This document shows positions 29,577-39,160 of a stretch of DNA of 64,000 nucleotides, in pieces (position 1 is the stretch's first letter; each line of letters begins with the position of its first letter). Below the pieces are notes generated by a model. The model searched no databases. It worked only from the letters and a program-made list of their open reading frames with translations, and was not told the origin of the DNA. Origin of the DNA: Betaproteobacteria bacterium (GTDB taxonomy: Bacteria > Pseudomonadota > Gammaproteobacteria > Burkholderiales > Rhodocyclaceae); assembly GCA_020621405.1 (NCBI GenBank), contig JAHRYN010000002.1:733676-797675 (forward strand), read 5' to 3'. Position numbers and translations under genes: made by a program.

Positions 29577-30709
29577 GCCAGGACGTCTTTTTCACCCGCG
29601 AACCGGTCATCAACAAGCAGCGCGCCATCACGGCGACGCGGCTGCGCGTGCATGCGCCGTCGTGCGCCGACGCGGTCGCCGCGCTGGACGCCATCGGCGA
29701 GGACTGGCCTCCGGCCCGCCCGGTATTCGTCGGCCTGGAAGGCTGCGCGCCCGACAGCAGCCTGGCCGACTGGATCGCGCCGGAAGGCGCGATGATGGAA
29801 ATCGCCGCCAGGCAGCTTGCCGACCAGAACTGCGCCGATGCGTCGCTGCAGCTGGCGCAGGCCGGCACGCCGCTGGTGCTGGCCGACTACAAGGTCGGCA
29901 CCGAAATACCGGCCGGCCTGAGTTTCCGATTCGTGATGGCCGACGCGCGCGTGCAGCCGGTCACCATCCGCGTGCCGGGTATCCTGCTGGCCACCGGCGT
30001 CGCCGATCCGGTCGCATTCGATGTCGCGGTCAAGGCCGGCTATGGCGGCGCGACCGGCTGGTTCTTCAAGGCCAACCAGACCACGGCCAAGAAGCTGGCA
30101 CCGGCGCACGCGCAGATCGTGCGCGTGCTCAACCTGGTGCGCCGCAACGCCGACCCGAAGCAGATCGAGGACGCACTCAAGCAGGACGTGGCGCTGTCCT
30201 TCAAGCTGCTGCGCTACATCAATTCGGCCGGCTTCGGCCTGATGTGCCAGGTACAGTCCTTCCGCCACGCGGTGGTGATACTGGGCTACGAGAAACTGAA
30301 CAAGTGGCTGTCGCTGCTGCTGGTGACTGCCGGCAAGGATCCGTCTGCGCCGGCGCTGATGCAGGCGGCGATCGCCCGCGGACGGTTGATGGAAGTGCTG
30401 GGACAGGAGTTCTTCCCGCGCGAGGAGCACGACAACCTGTTCATCACCGGCGCCTTCTCGCTGCTCGACAAGCTGCTCGGCGCACCGATGGACAAGGTAC
30501 TCGAGGAAATGACGCTGCCAGACACGATCAGCGATGCGCTGCTCGGCCAGGACGGCGCCTACACGCCCTTCCTGAAGTTGGCCTGCGCCTGTGAGGAAGC
30601 CACCGCGGCTTCGCTGGCAGCCCTGACCCATTCGCTCGGCCTGACCGCCGATGCGGTCAACCGCGCGCAGATGTCGGCGCTTAAGTTCGCCGACACGCTG
30701 GAATTCTGA
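29573..30709 (+). CDS. degenerate EAL plus HDOD domain signalling protein
   Basis: A 378-residue protein related to the YuxH group. The N-terminal third begins FFTREPVINKQRAITATRLR, the pattern of EAL-like domains in these proteins. The catalytic EAL and metal-binding residues are not visible, so it is unlikely to hydrolyse cyclic di-GMP. The C-terminal HDOD domain follows with ALKQDVALSFKLLRYINSAGF and QSFRHAVVILGYEKLNKWLS. HDOD proteins act as signalling scaffolds. It is coupled to the flavin reductase gene and followed by a good terminator. Redox-linked signalling would be a guess. Confidence 0.85.
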   Translation: MSQDVFFTREPVINKQRAITATRLRVHAPSCADAVAALDAIGEDWPPARPVFVGLEGCAPDSSLADWIAPEGAMMEIAARQLADQNCADASLQLAQAGTPLVLADYKVGTEIPAGLSFRFVMADARVQPVTIRVPGILLATGVADPVAFDVAVKAGYGGATGWFFKANQTTAKKLAPAHAQIVRVLNLVRRNADPKQIEDALKQDVALSFKLLRYINSAGFGLMCQVQSFRHAVVILGYEKLNKWLSLLLVTAGKDPSAPALMQAAIARGRLMEVLGQEFFPREEHDNLFITGAFSLLDKLLGAPMDKVLEEMTLPDTISDALLGQDGAYTPFLKLACACEEATAASLAALTHSLGLTADAVNRAQMSALKFADTLEF

Positions 30710-30714
30710 ACATT

Positions 30715-30753
30715 GCGCCGCCGGCCTGGCCGGCGTGCGCCGCCCCGTTTTTT
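30715..30753 (+). terminator. Rho-independent terminator after the HDOD gene
   Basis: CGCCGG (30719-30724) and CCGGCG (30730-30735) pair around a CCTGG loop, extended by GCGC at both bases. A T6 run follows at 30748-30753. It lies 6 bases after the stop codon and ends the plus-strand transcript before convergent ruvA. Confidence 0.75.
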
Positions 30754-30797
30754 GCAGAAGCGAGCACGGCCAGCGCAAGGCCGCCACTTCCTCGCAA

Positions 30798-31373
30798 TCA
30801 GGCCTTCGACAGCGCCTTCAGCGCCTGGCGGATGCCGTCGGACACGCCAACGCCGTCCGGCAGCGTGCGCAGCGCGGCCTGCGCCTCGCGGTCGCTGTAG
30901 CCGAGTGCCATCAGCGCGTTCAGGATGTCGGCGCCGGCATCCGGCGCCACCGTGCTGGCCAGCGAAACGGTCGGCAGCAGCTTGTCGCGCAGTTCCAGCA
31001 GCAGCCGTTCCGCGGTCTTCTTGCCGATGCCCGGTATCTTGGTCAGCCGTCCGGCTTCCTGGGTCGCGACCACGCGCGCCAGCTCGTCGACCGACATGCC
31101 GGACAGCACGGCCAGCGCCATGCGCGGGCCGATGCCGCTGATCTTCACCAGCTGGCGGAAAGCCGCCAGCTCGGCCTGGGCGCCGAAACCGAACAGGAAG
31201 TGGCCGTCTTCGCGCACGACGAAGTGCGTGTGCAGCGTCACCCGCTCGCCGAGCGCCGGCAGGTTGTAGAAGGTGCTCATCGGCACATCGACTTCATAGC
31301 CCACGCCCTGCACGTCGAGCAGGATGCGCGGCGGATTCTTTTCCAGCAGCGTGCCGGTGAGGCGACCGATCAT
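30798..31373 (-). CDS. ruvA: Holliday junction DNA helicase RuvA
   Basis: A 191-residue protein with the RuvA order: N-terminal OB fold ([20 protein letters not shown]), helix-hairpin-helix elements ([18 protein letters not shown] and [16 protein letters not shown]) and a C-terminal domain III ([15 protein letters not shown]). RuvA binds four-way junctions and recruits RuvB. It is preceded by ruvC. No ruvB follows; the next gene converges. Confidence 0.96.
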   Translation of the reverse strand: MIGRLTGTLLEKNPPRILLDVQGVGYEVDVPMSTFYNLPALGERVTLHTHFVVREDGHFLFGFGAQAELAAFRQLVKISGIGPRMALAVLSGMSVDELARVVATQEAGRLTKIPGIGKKTAERLLLELRDKLLPTVSLASTVAPDAGADILNALMALGYSDREAQAALRTLPDGVGVSDGIRQALKALSKA

Positions 31374-31423
31374 GGGGACTCCGGGAGGGAAACGCGGACA
31401 GGACGACCGGACACGGCAGCGCG

Positions 31424-31960
31424 TCAGGCCGGGCGACGCGCGATGATACGCCCGCCGCGGCGCCGGCTGCCGGGGCCGGCCAGCGCGCCGATGCCGCGCG
31501 CGCCGTGTGCGTGGCAGATGGCGCAGGCCAGCGCATCGGCCGCATCGGTGCCGGGCGCGACCGCCAGCGCCAGCAGGCGCGCGACCATGAACTGCACCTG
31601 CTCCTTGTTCGCCTTGCCGTTGCCGACCACCGCCTGCTTGACCTGCAGCGCCGTGTATTCGGCCACCGGCAGGCCGCCCGCGGTCAGCGCCGACAGCGCG
31701 GCACCGCGCGCCTGACCGAGCAGCAGCGTCGATTGCGGATTGACATTCACGAACACGATTTCGACCGCCGAGTGCGTCGGTTGCCAGGTGTCGACCACTT
31801 CGCGTATGCCCTCGAACAGGCTGGCGATGCGCGCCGGCAGCGGATCGCGCTCATTGGACGTGATGCGCCCGCTGGCCACGTAGCGCAGCTTCGAGCCATC
31901 GGCTTCGAGCACGCCGAAACCGGTCACGCGCAGCCCGGGATCGATGCCGAGTATGCGCAT
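31424..31960 (-). CDS. ruvC: crossover junction endodeoxyribonuclease RuvC
   Basis: The 178-residue protein starts [16 protein letters not shown], where the Asp is the first catalytic residue, and shows [20 protein letters not shown] and [15 protein letters not shown] with the other acidic residues. RuvC cuts Holliday junctions symmetrically. A GTG codon at 31972 preceded by AAGGAC is an alternative start adding four residues (MSGP). ruvC is followed by ruvA after 50 bases and preceded by ptsI. Confidence 0.95.
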   Translation of the reverse strand: MRILGIDPGLRVTGFGVLEADGSKLRYVASGRITSNERDPLPARIASLFEGIREVVDTWQPTHSAVEIVFVNVNPQSTLLLGQARGAALSALTAGGLPVAEYTALQVKQAVVGNGKANKEQVQFMVARLLALAVAPGTDAADALACAICHAHGARGIGALAGPGSRRRGGRIIARRPA

Positions 31961-31988
31961 CGGTCCGCTCACGTCCGTCCTTCGATGG

Positions 31989-33737
31989 TCATTGCAGCGT
32001 CGAGCTGCCGAGGTTGATGCGCTCGAGCTGTTCGCGGATGCGCATCGGGTCGTCCGAGCGCAGCAGCTTGAGCACGCGCGGCGCGATGTCGCCGCAGTCG
32101 CAGCGCAGCACCTCGCGCTTGACCTCCAGCAACTGGGACGGATGCATCGAGAACTGGCGCAGCCCCATGCCGAGCAGCAGGCGCGCGAACTGCGGCTCGC
32201 CGGCCATCTCGCCGCACACCGCGACCGGCAGTCCGGCGCGCTTGGCCTGGGCGATCACCTGCTGCACCAGCCGCAGCACGGCCGGATGCAGCGGATCGTA
32301 GAGGTGGGCGACCGCCTCGTCGGCGCGGTCGATCGCCAGCGTGTACTGGATCAGGTCGTTGGTGCCGATCGACAGGAAGTTGAAGTGGTTCATCAGCGTG
32401 CCGAGCGCCAGCGCCGCCGCCGGAATCTCGACCATGGCGCCGATCTCGACGCGTTCGTCGAACTTGCGGCCGGCATCGCGCAGCTGCTGGCGTGCCAGCG
32501 CGATCATGGCCAGCGCCGACTCGATCTCGTGCTGGAATGCCACCATGGGCAGCAGTATCCGTACGCGGCCGTAATGCGACGCGCGCAGGATGGCGCGCAG
32601 CTGCGTGACGAACATGCGCGGCTCGGCCAGGCAGTAGCGGATCGCGCGCAGGCCGAGCGCCGGGTTGGCTTCGCTGCGCTGGGCACCGCGCAGCGCCTTG
32701 TCGGCCCCGATGTCCAGCGTGCGCAGCGTCACCGGCTTGCCCTTCATCGCCTGCACCACGCTGCGATAGGCCTCGAACTGTTCGTCCTCGTCCGGCAGGT
32801 TGTCGCGGTTCAGGAACAGGAATTCGGTGCGGAACAGGCCGATGCCGTCGGCTTCGACCTCCTTGACCTGCTCGACGTCCTGCGGCAATTCGATGTTGGC
32901 GTACAGCTGCACCACCTCGCCATCCAGCGTGGTGGCGACACCGCCGGCCAGACGCTTGAGCTTGGAGCGCTCGATCTCGATCTCTCTCGCGCGCAGCCGG
33001 TATTCGTCGAGGATGCGCTCGTCCGGATTGATGATCAGCACGCCGCGCAGGCCATCGACGATGAGCATGTCCTCGTCCTGGATCAGCGTGCGCGCGTGAT
33101 GCATGCCGACCAGCGCCGGAATGGCCAGACTGCGGGCGACGATCGCGGTATGCGAGGTGGCACCGCCGAGATCGGTGACGAAGGCGGCGATGCGCTGTGC
33201 CTTGAACTGTATCGTGTCGGCCGGCGACAGGTCATGCGCAACCACGATGCTGTCGGTGTCGCGCCGGCGCGTGCTCATGCGGTTGCGCTTGCCGACCAGC
33301 GCCTTGACCACACGCTCGACCACCTGCACCACGTCGGCACTGCGGCTGCGCAGATAGGCGTCGTCGATCTGGTCGAACTGTTCGACCAGACGGTCCATCT
33401 GGCGCTTGATCGCCCATTCGGCATTGCAGCGGCGGGTACGGATGAATTCACCGGCCTCGTCGAGCAGCATCGGATCGTCGAGAATCATGCTGTGCAGATC
33501 GACGAAAGCCAGCAACTCGCTGCGCGCCTCGGTACTTTCGGTCAGCACGCTGCCGCGCAGTTCCACCAGTTCGGCGCGCACCGTGTCGAACGCGCGCCCG
33601 AGCCGGGTCACCTCGTCCTCGACCCGGCGACGCTGTATGCCGTAATGGGCGACCTCCAGCGTGGCGTGCGACACCAGATAGGCGTGGCCGATCGCGATGC
33701 CGCCCGATACGGCCAGGCCGTGCAGCGTGAAGGTCAC
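31989..33737 (-). CDS. ptsI: phosphoenolpyruvate-protein phosphotransferase, enzyme I
   Basis: The 582-residue enzyme I begins [17 protein letters not shown]. The phospho-accepting His is in [15 protein letters not shown], the PEP-binding Arg regions are in [13 protein letters not shown], and the C terminus contains [14 protein letters not shown] and VCGEMAGEP. It takes phosphate from PEP and passes it to HPr. It follows ptsH with a 1-base gap. As no sugar EIIB/EIIC genes are adjacent, the phosphorelay is probably regulatory, as in other betaproteobacteria. Confidence 0.97.
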   Translation of the reverse strand: MTFTLHGLAVSGGIAIGHAYLVSHATLEVAHYGIQRRRVEDEVTRLGRAFDTVRAELVELRGSVLTESTEARSELLAFVDLHSMILDDPMLLDEAGEFIRTRRCNAEWAIKRQMDRLVEQFDQIDDAYLRSRSADVVQVVERVVKALVGKRNRMSTRRRDTDSIVVAHDLSPADTIQFKAQRIAAFVTDLGGATSHTAIVARSLAIPALVGMHHARTLIQDEDMLIVDGLRGVLIINPDERILDEYRLRAREIEIERSKLKRLAGGVATTLDGEVVQLYANIELPQDVEQVKEVEADGIGLFRTEFLFLNRDNLPDEDEQFEAYRSVVQAMKGKPVTLRTLDIGADKALRGAQRSEANPALGLRAIRYCLAEPRMFVTQLRAILRASHYGRVRILLPMVAFQHEIESALAMIALARQQLRDAGRKFDERVEIGAMVEIPAAALALGTLMNHFNFLSIGTNDLIQYTLAIDRADEAVAHLYDPLHPAVLRLVQQVIAQAKRAGLPVAVCGEMAGEPQFARLLLGMGLRQFSMHPSQLLEVKREVLRCDCGDIAPRVLKLLRSDDPMRIREQLERINLGSSTLQ

Positions 33738-33738
33738 G

Positions 33739-34008
33739 TCATTCGCCCTCGCCGAACTTGTCCTCGATCAGCGCGACCAGCTCGCTCATGGCGGCATCCG
33801 CGTCGGCACCTTCGGTCTCTATCGTGATCGTGCTGCCCTTGGCCGCCGCCAGCATCATCACGCCCATGATGCTCTTGGCGTTGATGCGCCGGCCGTTGCG
33901 CTCCAGCCAGACCTCGCAGCCATGGCGGCTGGCGATCTGGGTCAGCTTGGCGGACGCCCGGGCATGCAGACCGAGCTTGTTGGTGATTTCTATGTCACGT
34001 CTTGGCAT
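33739..34008 (-). CDS. ptsH: phosphocarrier protein HPr
   Basis: An 89-residue HPr with active His in NKLGLHARASAKLT and the regulatory-serine region NAKSIMGVMMLAAAKG. The protein relays phosphate between enzyme I and EIIA. The ATG follows an AGGTGGGG ribosome site and lies 14 bases inside the end of the EIIA gene. The conserved serine leaves HPr kinase control possible, but no hprK is in the window. Confidence 0.96.
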   Translation of the reverse strand: MPRRDIEITNKLGLHARASAKLTQIASRHGCEVWLERNGRRINAKSIMGVMMLAAAKGSTITIETEGADADAAMSELVALIEDKFGEGE

Positions 34009-34402
34009 CGCGCCCCACCTTTATGGCCATCACTCCGTCCCGTCCGCCGCTGACCGCCCTGTTGACCAGACCGGGCAGGGTTTCGCGCTCGCGGTAGGTC
34101 AGGGTACGCAACAGCATCGGAAGATTCACGCCGGCAACCGCCTCGACCTTGCCCGGCTCGCACAGCTTGAGCGCGAGGTTGGACGGGGTGGCACCGAATA
34201 TGTCGGTCAGCAGCAGCACGCCTTCGCCGCTGTCGACCACCGAAAGCCAGCGCCGGGCCAGCGGCAGCAGGTCGAGCGGATCGTCCTGGCCGGACACGCC
34301 GAGCTGCGCCATCTGCACCGGCCGCGAGTTGAGCACGTGGCAGGCGCACTGGATCAGCGATTCACCGTAGCTGCTGTGTGTGATCAGAAACAATCCGATC
34401 AT
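33995..34402 (-). CDS. PTS EIIA of mannose family, stand-alone
   Basis: The 135-residue protein has the EIIA-Man fold with the phosphorylated His in MIGLFLITHSSYGESL and LLLTDIFGATPSNLALKL. It would receive phosphate from HPr. With no EIIB, EIIC or EIID gene nearby it probably has a regulatory output, such as sensing PEP or nitrogen state. Gene order EIIA-HPr-EI is conserved in many betaproteobacteria. Confidence 0.93.
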   Translation of the reverse strand: MIGLFLITHSSYGESLIQCACHVLNSRPVQMAQLGVSGQDDPLDLLPLARRWLSVVDSGEGVLLLTDIFGATPSNLALKLCEPGKVEAVAGVNLPMLLRTLTYRERETLPGLVNRAVSGGRDGVMAIKVGRDAKT

Positions 34403-34468
34403 TCTTTGTCCCCTTGTAGAGACCGCATTCTATGCGGAGCAGACACGCTGCGCGCCGGCTCGCGGCAT

Positions 34469-35284
34469 TCAGTCGCGTGCGCAACGCTCGCACGGCACCT
34501 GGAACACGGCGCGATCCTCCAGCCGCACGGCGGTCAGTTCGCCGCCCCACAGGCAGCCGGAGTCGAGCGAGATCAGCCCGTTACCGGCGCGATAGCCCAG
34601 CGCCGACCAGTGTCCGCACACCACGGTATGGGTGCGCCAGCGCGCACCGGCGACGTCGAACCACGGCATGTAGCCCTCGGGCGGCTCCTCGGGCGCACCC
34701 TTGCTGCGGAATTCCATATGTCCATCCGCCGTGCAGAAGCGCATGCGGGTCAACGCGTTGACCACGACGCGCAGGCGGTCCCAGCCATGCAGCCCGTCCT
34801 GCCACGACGACGGCTCGCTGCCCCACATCCGGCGCATGAATTCGTCGTGCTCCGGCCCGCGCAGCGCAGCCTCGACTTCCCGCGCCAGCGCCAGCGCCTG
34901 CGGCACCTGCCACTGCGGCAGCAGCCCGGCATGCACCATGGCGTATCCGCCCTCGACATGCATCATCGGCCGCTCGCGCAGCCAGTCGATCAGTTCCGCA
35001 CCGTCGGGCGCATCGAGCACATGGTGGAAGGTGTCCAGCCGGTGCAGCTTGCCGTGGCCGGCGGCGATCATCAGCAGCGACAGGTCATGGTTGCCGAGCA
35101 CGACCACCGCCGCATCGCCGAGGTCGCGCACGAAGCGCAGTGTCTCCAGCGACTTCGGGCCGCGATTGACCAGATCGCCGACAAACCACAGCCGGTCGCG
35201 CGTACGGTCGAAGGCACAGCGTTCGAGCAGCTCCTCGAGCGGATCGAAGCAACCCTGCAGGTCGCCGATGGCGTAGGTACTCAT
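34469..35284 (-). CDS. apaH: bis(5'-nucleosyl)-tetraphosphatase, symmetrical
   Basis: A 271-residue calcineurin-like phosphoesterase starting MSTYAIGDLQGCFDPLEELL, with metal-binding DLQGC, FVGDLVNRGP and VLGNHDLSLL, and a C-terminal His in VVCGHWSALGY. It hydrolyses Ap4A to two ADP. The ATG overlaps the stop of the upstream 4,6-dehydratase by 4 bases, placing apaH at the end of the polysaccharide operon. This is an odd companion for a glycan locus, though such adjacency can be incidental. Confidence 0.95.
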   Translation of the reverse strand: MSTYAIGDLQGCFDPLEELLERCAFDRTRDRLWFVGDLVNRGPKSLETLRFVRDLGDAAVVVLGNHDLSLLMIAAGHGKLHRLDTFHHVLDAPDGAELIDWLRERPMMHVEGGYAMVHAGLLPQWQVPQALALAREVEAALRGPEHDEFMRRMWGSEPSSWQDGLHGWDRLRVVVNALTRMRFCTADGHMEFRSKGAPEEPPEGYMPWFDVAGARWRTHTVVCGHWSALGYRAGNGLISLDSGCLWGGELTAVRLEDRAVFQVPCERCARD

Positions 35285-37167
35285 GCGTGATCGTTCCTGC
35301 GTCCGTCCGCCTGCGACTCGGCCGACACGGGCGGCGGCCCGTCATTCTGCGGCTTGTATTCGGGCACCCATTGCGCCAGTTCGCTGCGCAGCGCCGCGGC
35401 CTCCGCCGGCAGCTGCCCGGACAGCCAGCGCTCCAGCCGTGCCAGCCACAGCGCATCGTCAAGCACGCGCGCCCGCGCAATGCGCACCTTCGGGTGGTGC
35501 GTCGGGCGGGTCGTCTCGTCGCTGGCCAGCAGCTCCTCGTACAGCTTCTCGCCCGGACGCAGGCCGGTGAACTCGACCTTCACCTCGGTCTCCGACGCGC
35601 CGGACAGCCGGATCATGTCGCGCGCCAGATCGGCGATGCGCACCGGCTCGCCCATGTCGAGCACGAATATCTCGCCGCCCTCGCCCATCAGGGCCGCCTG
35701 CAGCACCAGCTGCGCCGCCTCGGGAATCGACATGAAGTAGCGGATGATGTCCGGATGGGTGACCGTGACCGGCCCGCCGCGTGCAATCTGTTCCTGGAAC
35801 TTCGGGATGACGCTGCCGGCGCTGCCCAGCACGTTGCCGAAGCGCACCGTACTGAACGCCGTGCCGCCGCCACGTGCCGCCAGCGCCTGACAGGCCATTT
35901 CGGCCAGCCGCTTGGTCGCCCCCATCACATTGACCGGATTGACCGCCTTGTCGGTGGACACCAGCACGAAGCGCGGCACGCCGCAGGCCTGCGCGGCGCG
36001 CGCCGCCGCCAGCGTGCCGCCGACGTTGTTGCGCACCGCTTCCATCGCATTGGCGTCTTCCATCAGGGGCACATGCTTGTAGGCTGCGGCATGGAACACC
36101 ACGACCGGCCGGAAGCGCTGCATCACAGCGGTCAGCCGCGCCTCGTCGCGCACGTCACCGATCACCGGTTCGACGCGCACCTGCGGAAACACCTCGGAAA
36201 ACTCCTCGACCAGCGTGTACAGGAAGAACTCGCCGCGCTCGAAAGCCACGATGGCGGACGGCGCGAAGCGCGCGATCTGCCGGCACAGCTCCGAACCGAT
36301 GGAACCGCCGGCGCCGGTCACCATCACCACCTGACCTTCGATCAGCTGGCGCAGCCGCGGCGCATCGATCTTCACCGCGTCACGCCCGAGCAGATCCTCG
36401 ACCTGCACCTCACGCACCGCCGCCACCGCAACCTTGCCGCTGATCAGGTCGTCGAACGACGGCACCGTCATCGGCTTCACGCCGGCGCGCACGCAGGCAT
36501 TTGCGGCATCGCGCCGTGCTTCGTGCGAAGCCGACGGCATCGCGATGATGGCGTACGACACCTTGAGCTCGCGCGCGACCCGCTCCAGATCGCGCACCGC
36601 ACCGAGCACGCGCAGGCCGTACAGCGTGCGGTCGTGCTTGCGCACGTTGTCGTCGAGCAGCCCCACCACGCGCCACTGTCCAGAGTGGCCGATCTCGCGC
36701 AGCAGCCGTGCCGCCGTCTCGCCGGCGCCGAGCACCAGCACCGGCTTGCCCTTGGCCATCAGCGAACCGAATTCGCGATGTTCCCGCCAGGCGCGGTAGG
36801 TGAAGCGCACGCCGCCCATCAGCATGATCAGCAGTATCGGATCGAGCACATAGACCGAACGCGGCACGACCACCGGCATCAGCAACAGGATCAGCAGCGG
36901 CGCGCACAGCGCGGCCACCGCAACCGAGCGCACCAGCTGCTGCAGGTCAGGCAGGCTGGCAAAGCGCCAGATGCCCTGGTACAGGCCGAGCAGCCGGAAC
37001 ACCACGGCCTGCGCCGCGATCACCCAGGGCAGCGTGACGAACAGCGAATGCGTGAATTCCGGCGGAATGGAAAAGTTGAAGCGCAGAAGGAAGGACAGGT
37101 ACCAGGCCATGCCGGCCAGCACGATGTCGCACAGAAACACGATGGTGGAACGCGACAGCAGCTTCAT
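35281..37167 (-). CDS. membrane-bound nucleotide-sugar 4,6-dehydratase, WbpM/CapD/PglF-like
   Basis: The 628-residue protein has several N-terminal membrane spans (VFLCDIVLAGMAWYLSFLL onward), a first Rossmann domain with LVLGAGETAARLLRE and a catalytic SDR domain with VTGAGGSIGSELCRQI. Its active site is STDKAVNPVNVMGATKRLAE, in which Met replaces the usual Tyr, as in inverting UDP-GlcNAc 4,6-dehydratases. It probably makes a UDP-4-keto-6-deoxy sugar, the precursor of QuiNAc/FucNAc-type residues. The ATG at 37167 overlaps the end of the upstream sugar transferase gene by 4 bases. Confidence 0.92.
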   Translation of the reverse strand: MKLLSRSTIVFLCDIVLAGMAWYLSFLLRFNFSIPPEFTHSLFVTLPWVIAAQAVVFRLLGLYQGIWRFASLPDLQQLVRSVAVAALCAPLLILLLMPVVVPRSVYVLDPILLIMLMGGVRFTYRAWREHREFGSLMAKGKPVLVLGAGETAARLLREIGHSGQWRVVGLLDDNVRKHDRTLYGLRVLGAVRDLERVARELKVSYAIIAMPSASHEARRDAANACVRAGVKPMTVPSFDDLISGKVAVAAVREVQVEDLLGRDAVKIDAPRLRQLIEGQVVMVTGAGGSIGSELCRQIARFAPSAIVAFERGEFFLYTLVEEFSEVFPQVRVEPVIGDVRDEARLTAVMQRFRPVVVFHAAAYKHVPLMEDANAMEAVRNNVGGTLAAARAAQACGVPRFVLVSTDKAVNPVNVMGATKRLAEMACQALAARGGGTAFSTVRFGNVLGSAGSVIPKFQEQIARGGPVTVTHPDIIRYFMSIPEAAQLVLQAALMGEGGEIFVLDMGEPVRIADLARDMIRLSGASETEVKVEFTGLRPGEKLYEELLASDETTRPTHHPKVRIARARVLDDALWLARLERWLSGQLPAEAAALRSELAQWVPEYKPQNDGPPPVSAESQADGRRNDHA

Positions 37168-38147
37168 TGCGACTCCTTCTCCGGGCCGGCTGCAAAGGCC
37201 TGCCAGCGCCGATCCACGCGTCTTCCCAGCATGACGAACAGCACGCACCATGCGAGCAGCAGCACGGCACCGAGCTGCGGTGCGAGCAGCTGCACCAGGG
37301 CGGCCGACGCCGAACAGCCGGCCATCGCGGCAAAGTACAGGCGCGCGGTTCCGGCGTGGCCGAGCCCCATGCGCACCAGCCGCTGATAGTAATGCGTGCG
37401 GTGCGCCTGCCAGACCCTTTCGCCGCGCCGCAGGCGGCGCAGCAGGGTCACCGACGCATCGGCAATGAACACCAGGAACATCATGACCGGCACCCACGCC
37501 CCCCACAGCCCACGCTCGATGCCGATCAGGCCGATCGCCGCCGCCAGGAAACCGAGCGGAATGGAGCCGGTGTCACCCATGAATACGCTGGCCGGATGCA
37601 GGTTGCGCAGCAGGAAGGCGATCGCCGCGCCGCACACGGCAAGACAGACGACGGCCAGCTGCGCGTCGCCCGCCTGCAGCGCCAGTAAGGCATAGCCGCC
37701 GAAGCCGGCCAGCGCCATCGAACCGGCCAGGCCGTCGGAACCATCCATGAAGTTGTACAGATTGGTCATCCAGACCATCGCGAACACCACCGGCAGCAGC
37801 AGCCAGGAGACACCGAGCAGCCCCGCCGCGAACACGCCGGCCACCGCGATCTGCAGCGCGAAACGCGGCACGGCCGGCAGCGTGACGAAGTCGTCGATCA
37901 GCGAGACGGCCGCCAGCAGCGGCACCGGCCACAGCCAGCGCGCCACCGGCGGCCCGGCCAGCAACAGCGCCAGCGCGCCGCCGGCGAGTATCGCCAGACC
38001 GCCGAAACGGGGCACCGGGCGGGTATGCAGCGAGCGCTCGTTCGGGTGATCGACCGGCAGGAAACGGTTGCCCCACATCAGCAGCTGCAGCAGCACGGCG
38101 GTCAGGCCGAACGCCAGCAGTGCGGGAACGACGGATTCGAAGGACAT
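37164..38147 (-). CDS. undecaprenyl-phosphate sugar-1-phosphate transferase, WbpL/WecA family
   Basis: A 327-residue polytopic membrane protein. The family motifs are FGGLAILAGGALALL, the Mg-binding NLYNFMDGSDGLAGS, FMGDTGSIPLGF and the cytosolic HRTHYYQRLVRMG loop. It moves a sugar-1-phosphate (GlcNAc, FucNAc or QuiNAc) from UDP onto undecaprenyl phosphate, starting glycan assembly on the inner membrane. ATG at 38147 gives the proper N terminus. Coupled to the dehydratase by a 4-base overlap. Confidence 0.93.
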   Translation of the reverse strand: MSFESVVPALLAFGLTAVLLQLLMWGNRFLPVDHPNERSLHTRPVPRFGGLAILAGGALALLLAGPPVARWLWPVPLLAAVSLIDDFVTLPAVPRFALQIAVAGVFAAGLLGVSWLLLPVVFAMVWMTNLYNFMDGSDGLAGSMALAGFGGYALLALQAGDAQLAVVCLAVCGAAIAFLLRNLHPASVFMGDTGSIPLGFLAAAIGLIGIERGLWGAWVPVMMFLVFIADASVTLLRRLRRGERVWQAHRTHYYQRLVRMGLGHAGTARLYFAAMAGCSASAALVQLLAPQLGAVLLLAWCVLFVMLGRRVDRRWQAFAAGPEKESQ

Positions 38148-38216
38148 GGAATGCGGCTGGGCACGCGGATCGCGTCTGGCCGGCATTTTATCAAGCGCCG
38201 TGCGGCCGGCTCCGGA

Positions 38217-39158
38217 TTAAATGTCAGCAGATTTGCCGGCCGCCTGTGCACAGCGCAGCAATCCCTGATCCAGGGTCAGCGGCGGATGCCATTCCAGTTG
38301 CTCACAGGTCGGCCCGATATCGACCGTCAGCGTGCTGCACAGACGCTGGACCATTGCACTCTTTCCGGCCAGCGCCGCGCCCATACGCAGCACGCCGACC
38401 GGCAGCGGCCACAGGCGCGCCGGCACGCCGAGCGCCACTGCGAGGCGGCGCAACAGGCCGGCGGTGGACACATCCTCGCCATCGCTGGCCATCCACACCC
38501 GCCCGGCCGCGGCCGGATGCGTCAGACACAGCACGATCAGGCTGACCAGATTGTCCACGCCGACCAGCGAGCGCCGGTTGCCGGTGAGCGTAGCCAGCGG
38601 CAGCGGCACGCCGCACCGCAGCCAGCGCATCAGTGCCAGAAAGTTGCCGCCGACGCCGGGGCCGTACACCAGCGGCGGACGGATGATCACGATCTCCATG
38701 GCACTGCCGGCGGCGAGCGCGAGCAGACCCGCCTCGGCAGCCGCCTTCGACCGGCCGTAGGCATCGACCGGCGCGGGTGGATCATCGGCGCGATAGGGCG
38801 AAGTCCGTCCTTCGCCATTGACCTTCACGCTGCTCAGGAAGACAAAGCGCCGCACGCCGCGCGCGGCTGCCCGCTGCGCCAGCGCCATCGTGCCTTCGGT
38901 ATTGGCGATGCGATGCCGCGTCTCCGCCTGCGACGGATCCTCGTTCATCTGGTGCACGCGCGCCGCCAGGTGCACGATCACGTCCGGGCAGGCGATGCCG
39001 TCGAACCAGGCGCAGTCCGGCCCGAGTTCGCCGGTGACTACGGCGCCCGGCCCCTGCGCATGCCGTCCGCCGCGCATCACCTGATGACCGGCGGACTGCA
39101 GCGCCGCGCAGAGCGCGCGGCCGACCAGACCCGAGGCACCGGTGACGAGGACGCGCAC
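38217..39158 (-). CDS. nucleotide-sugar epimerase/reductase, WbpV-like SDR
   Basis: The 313-residue extended SDR starts at a GTG with MRVLVTGASGLVGRALCAAL. The Ser of VFLSSVKVNGEGR and the Tyr/Lys of DAYGRSKAAAE form the catalytic set. The SSVKVNGE pattern is typical of the WbpV/WbpK 4-reductase group that acts after WbpM. Together with the dehydratase and the sugar transferase it should give UDP-D-QuiNAc or UDP-D-FucNAc. The start follows the stop of the glycosyltransferase gene by two bases. Confidence 0.87.
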   Translation of the reverse strand: MRVLVTGASGLVGRALCAALQSAGHQVMRGGRHAQGPGAVVTGELGPDCAWFDGIACPDVIVHLAARVHQMNEDPSQAETRHRIANTEGTMALAQRAAARGVRRFVFLSSVKVNGEGRTSPYRADDPPAPVDAYGRSKAAAEAGLLALAAGSAMEIVIIRPPLVYGPGVGGNFLALMRWLRCGVPLPLATLTGNRRSLVGVDNLVSLIVLCLTHPAAAGRVWMASDGEDVSTAGLLRRLAVALGVPARLWPLPVGVLRMGAALAGKSAMVQRLCSTLTVDIGPTCEQLEWHPPLTLDQGLLRCAQAAGKSADI

Positions 39159-39160
39159 GG

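Noticed and set aside
35287-37386. Plus-strand open frame of 699 codons
   Set aside because: Antisense to the WbpM-like dehydratase; no domain and biased composition.
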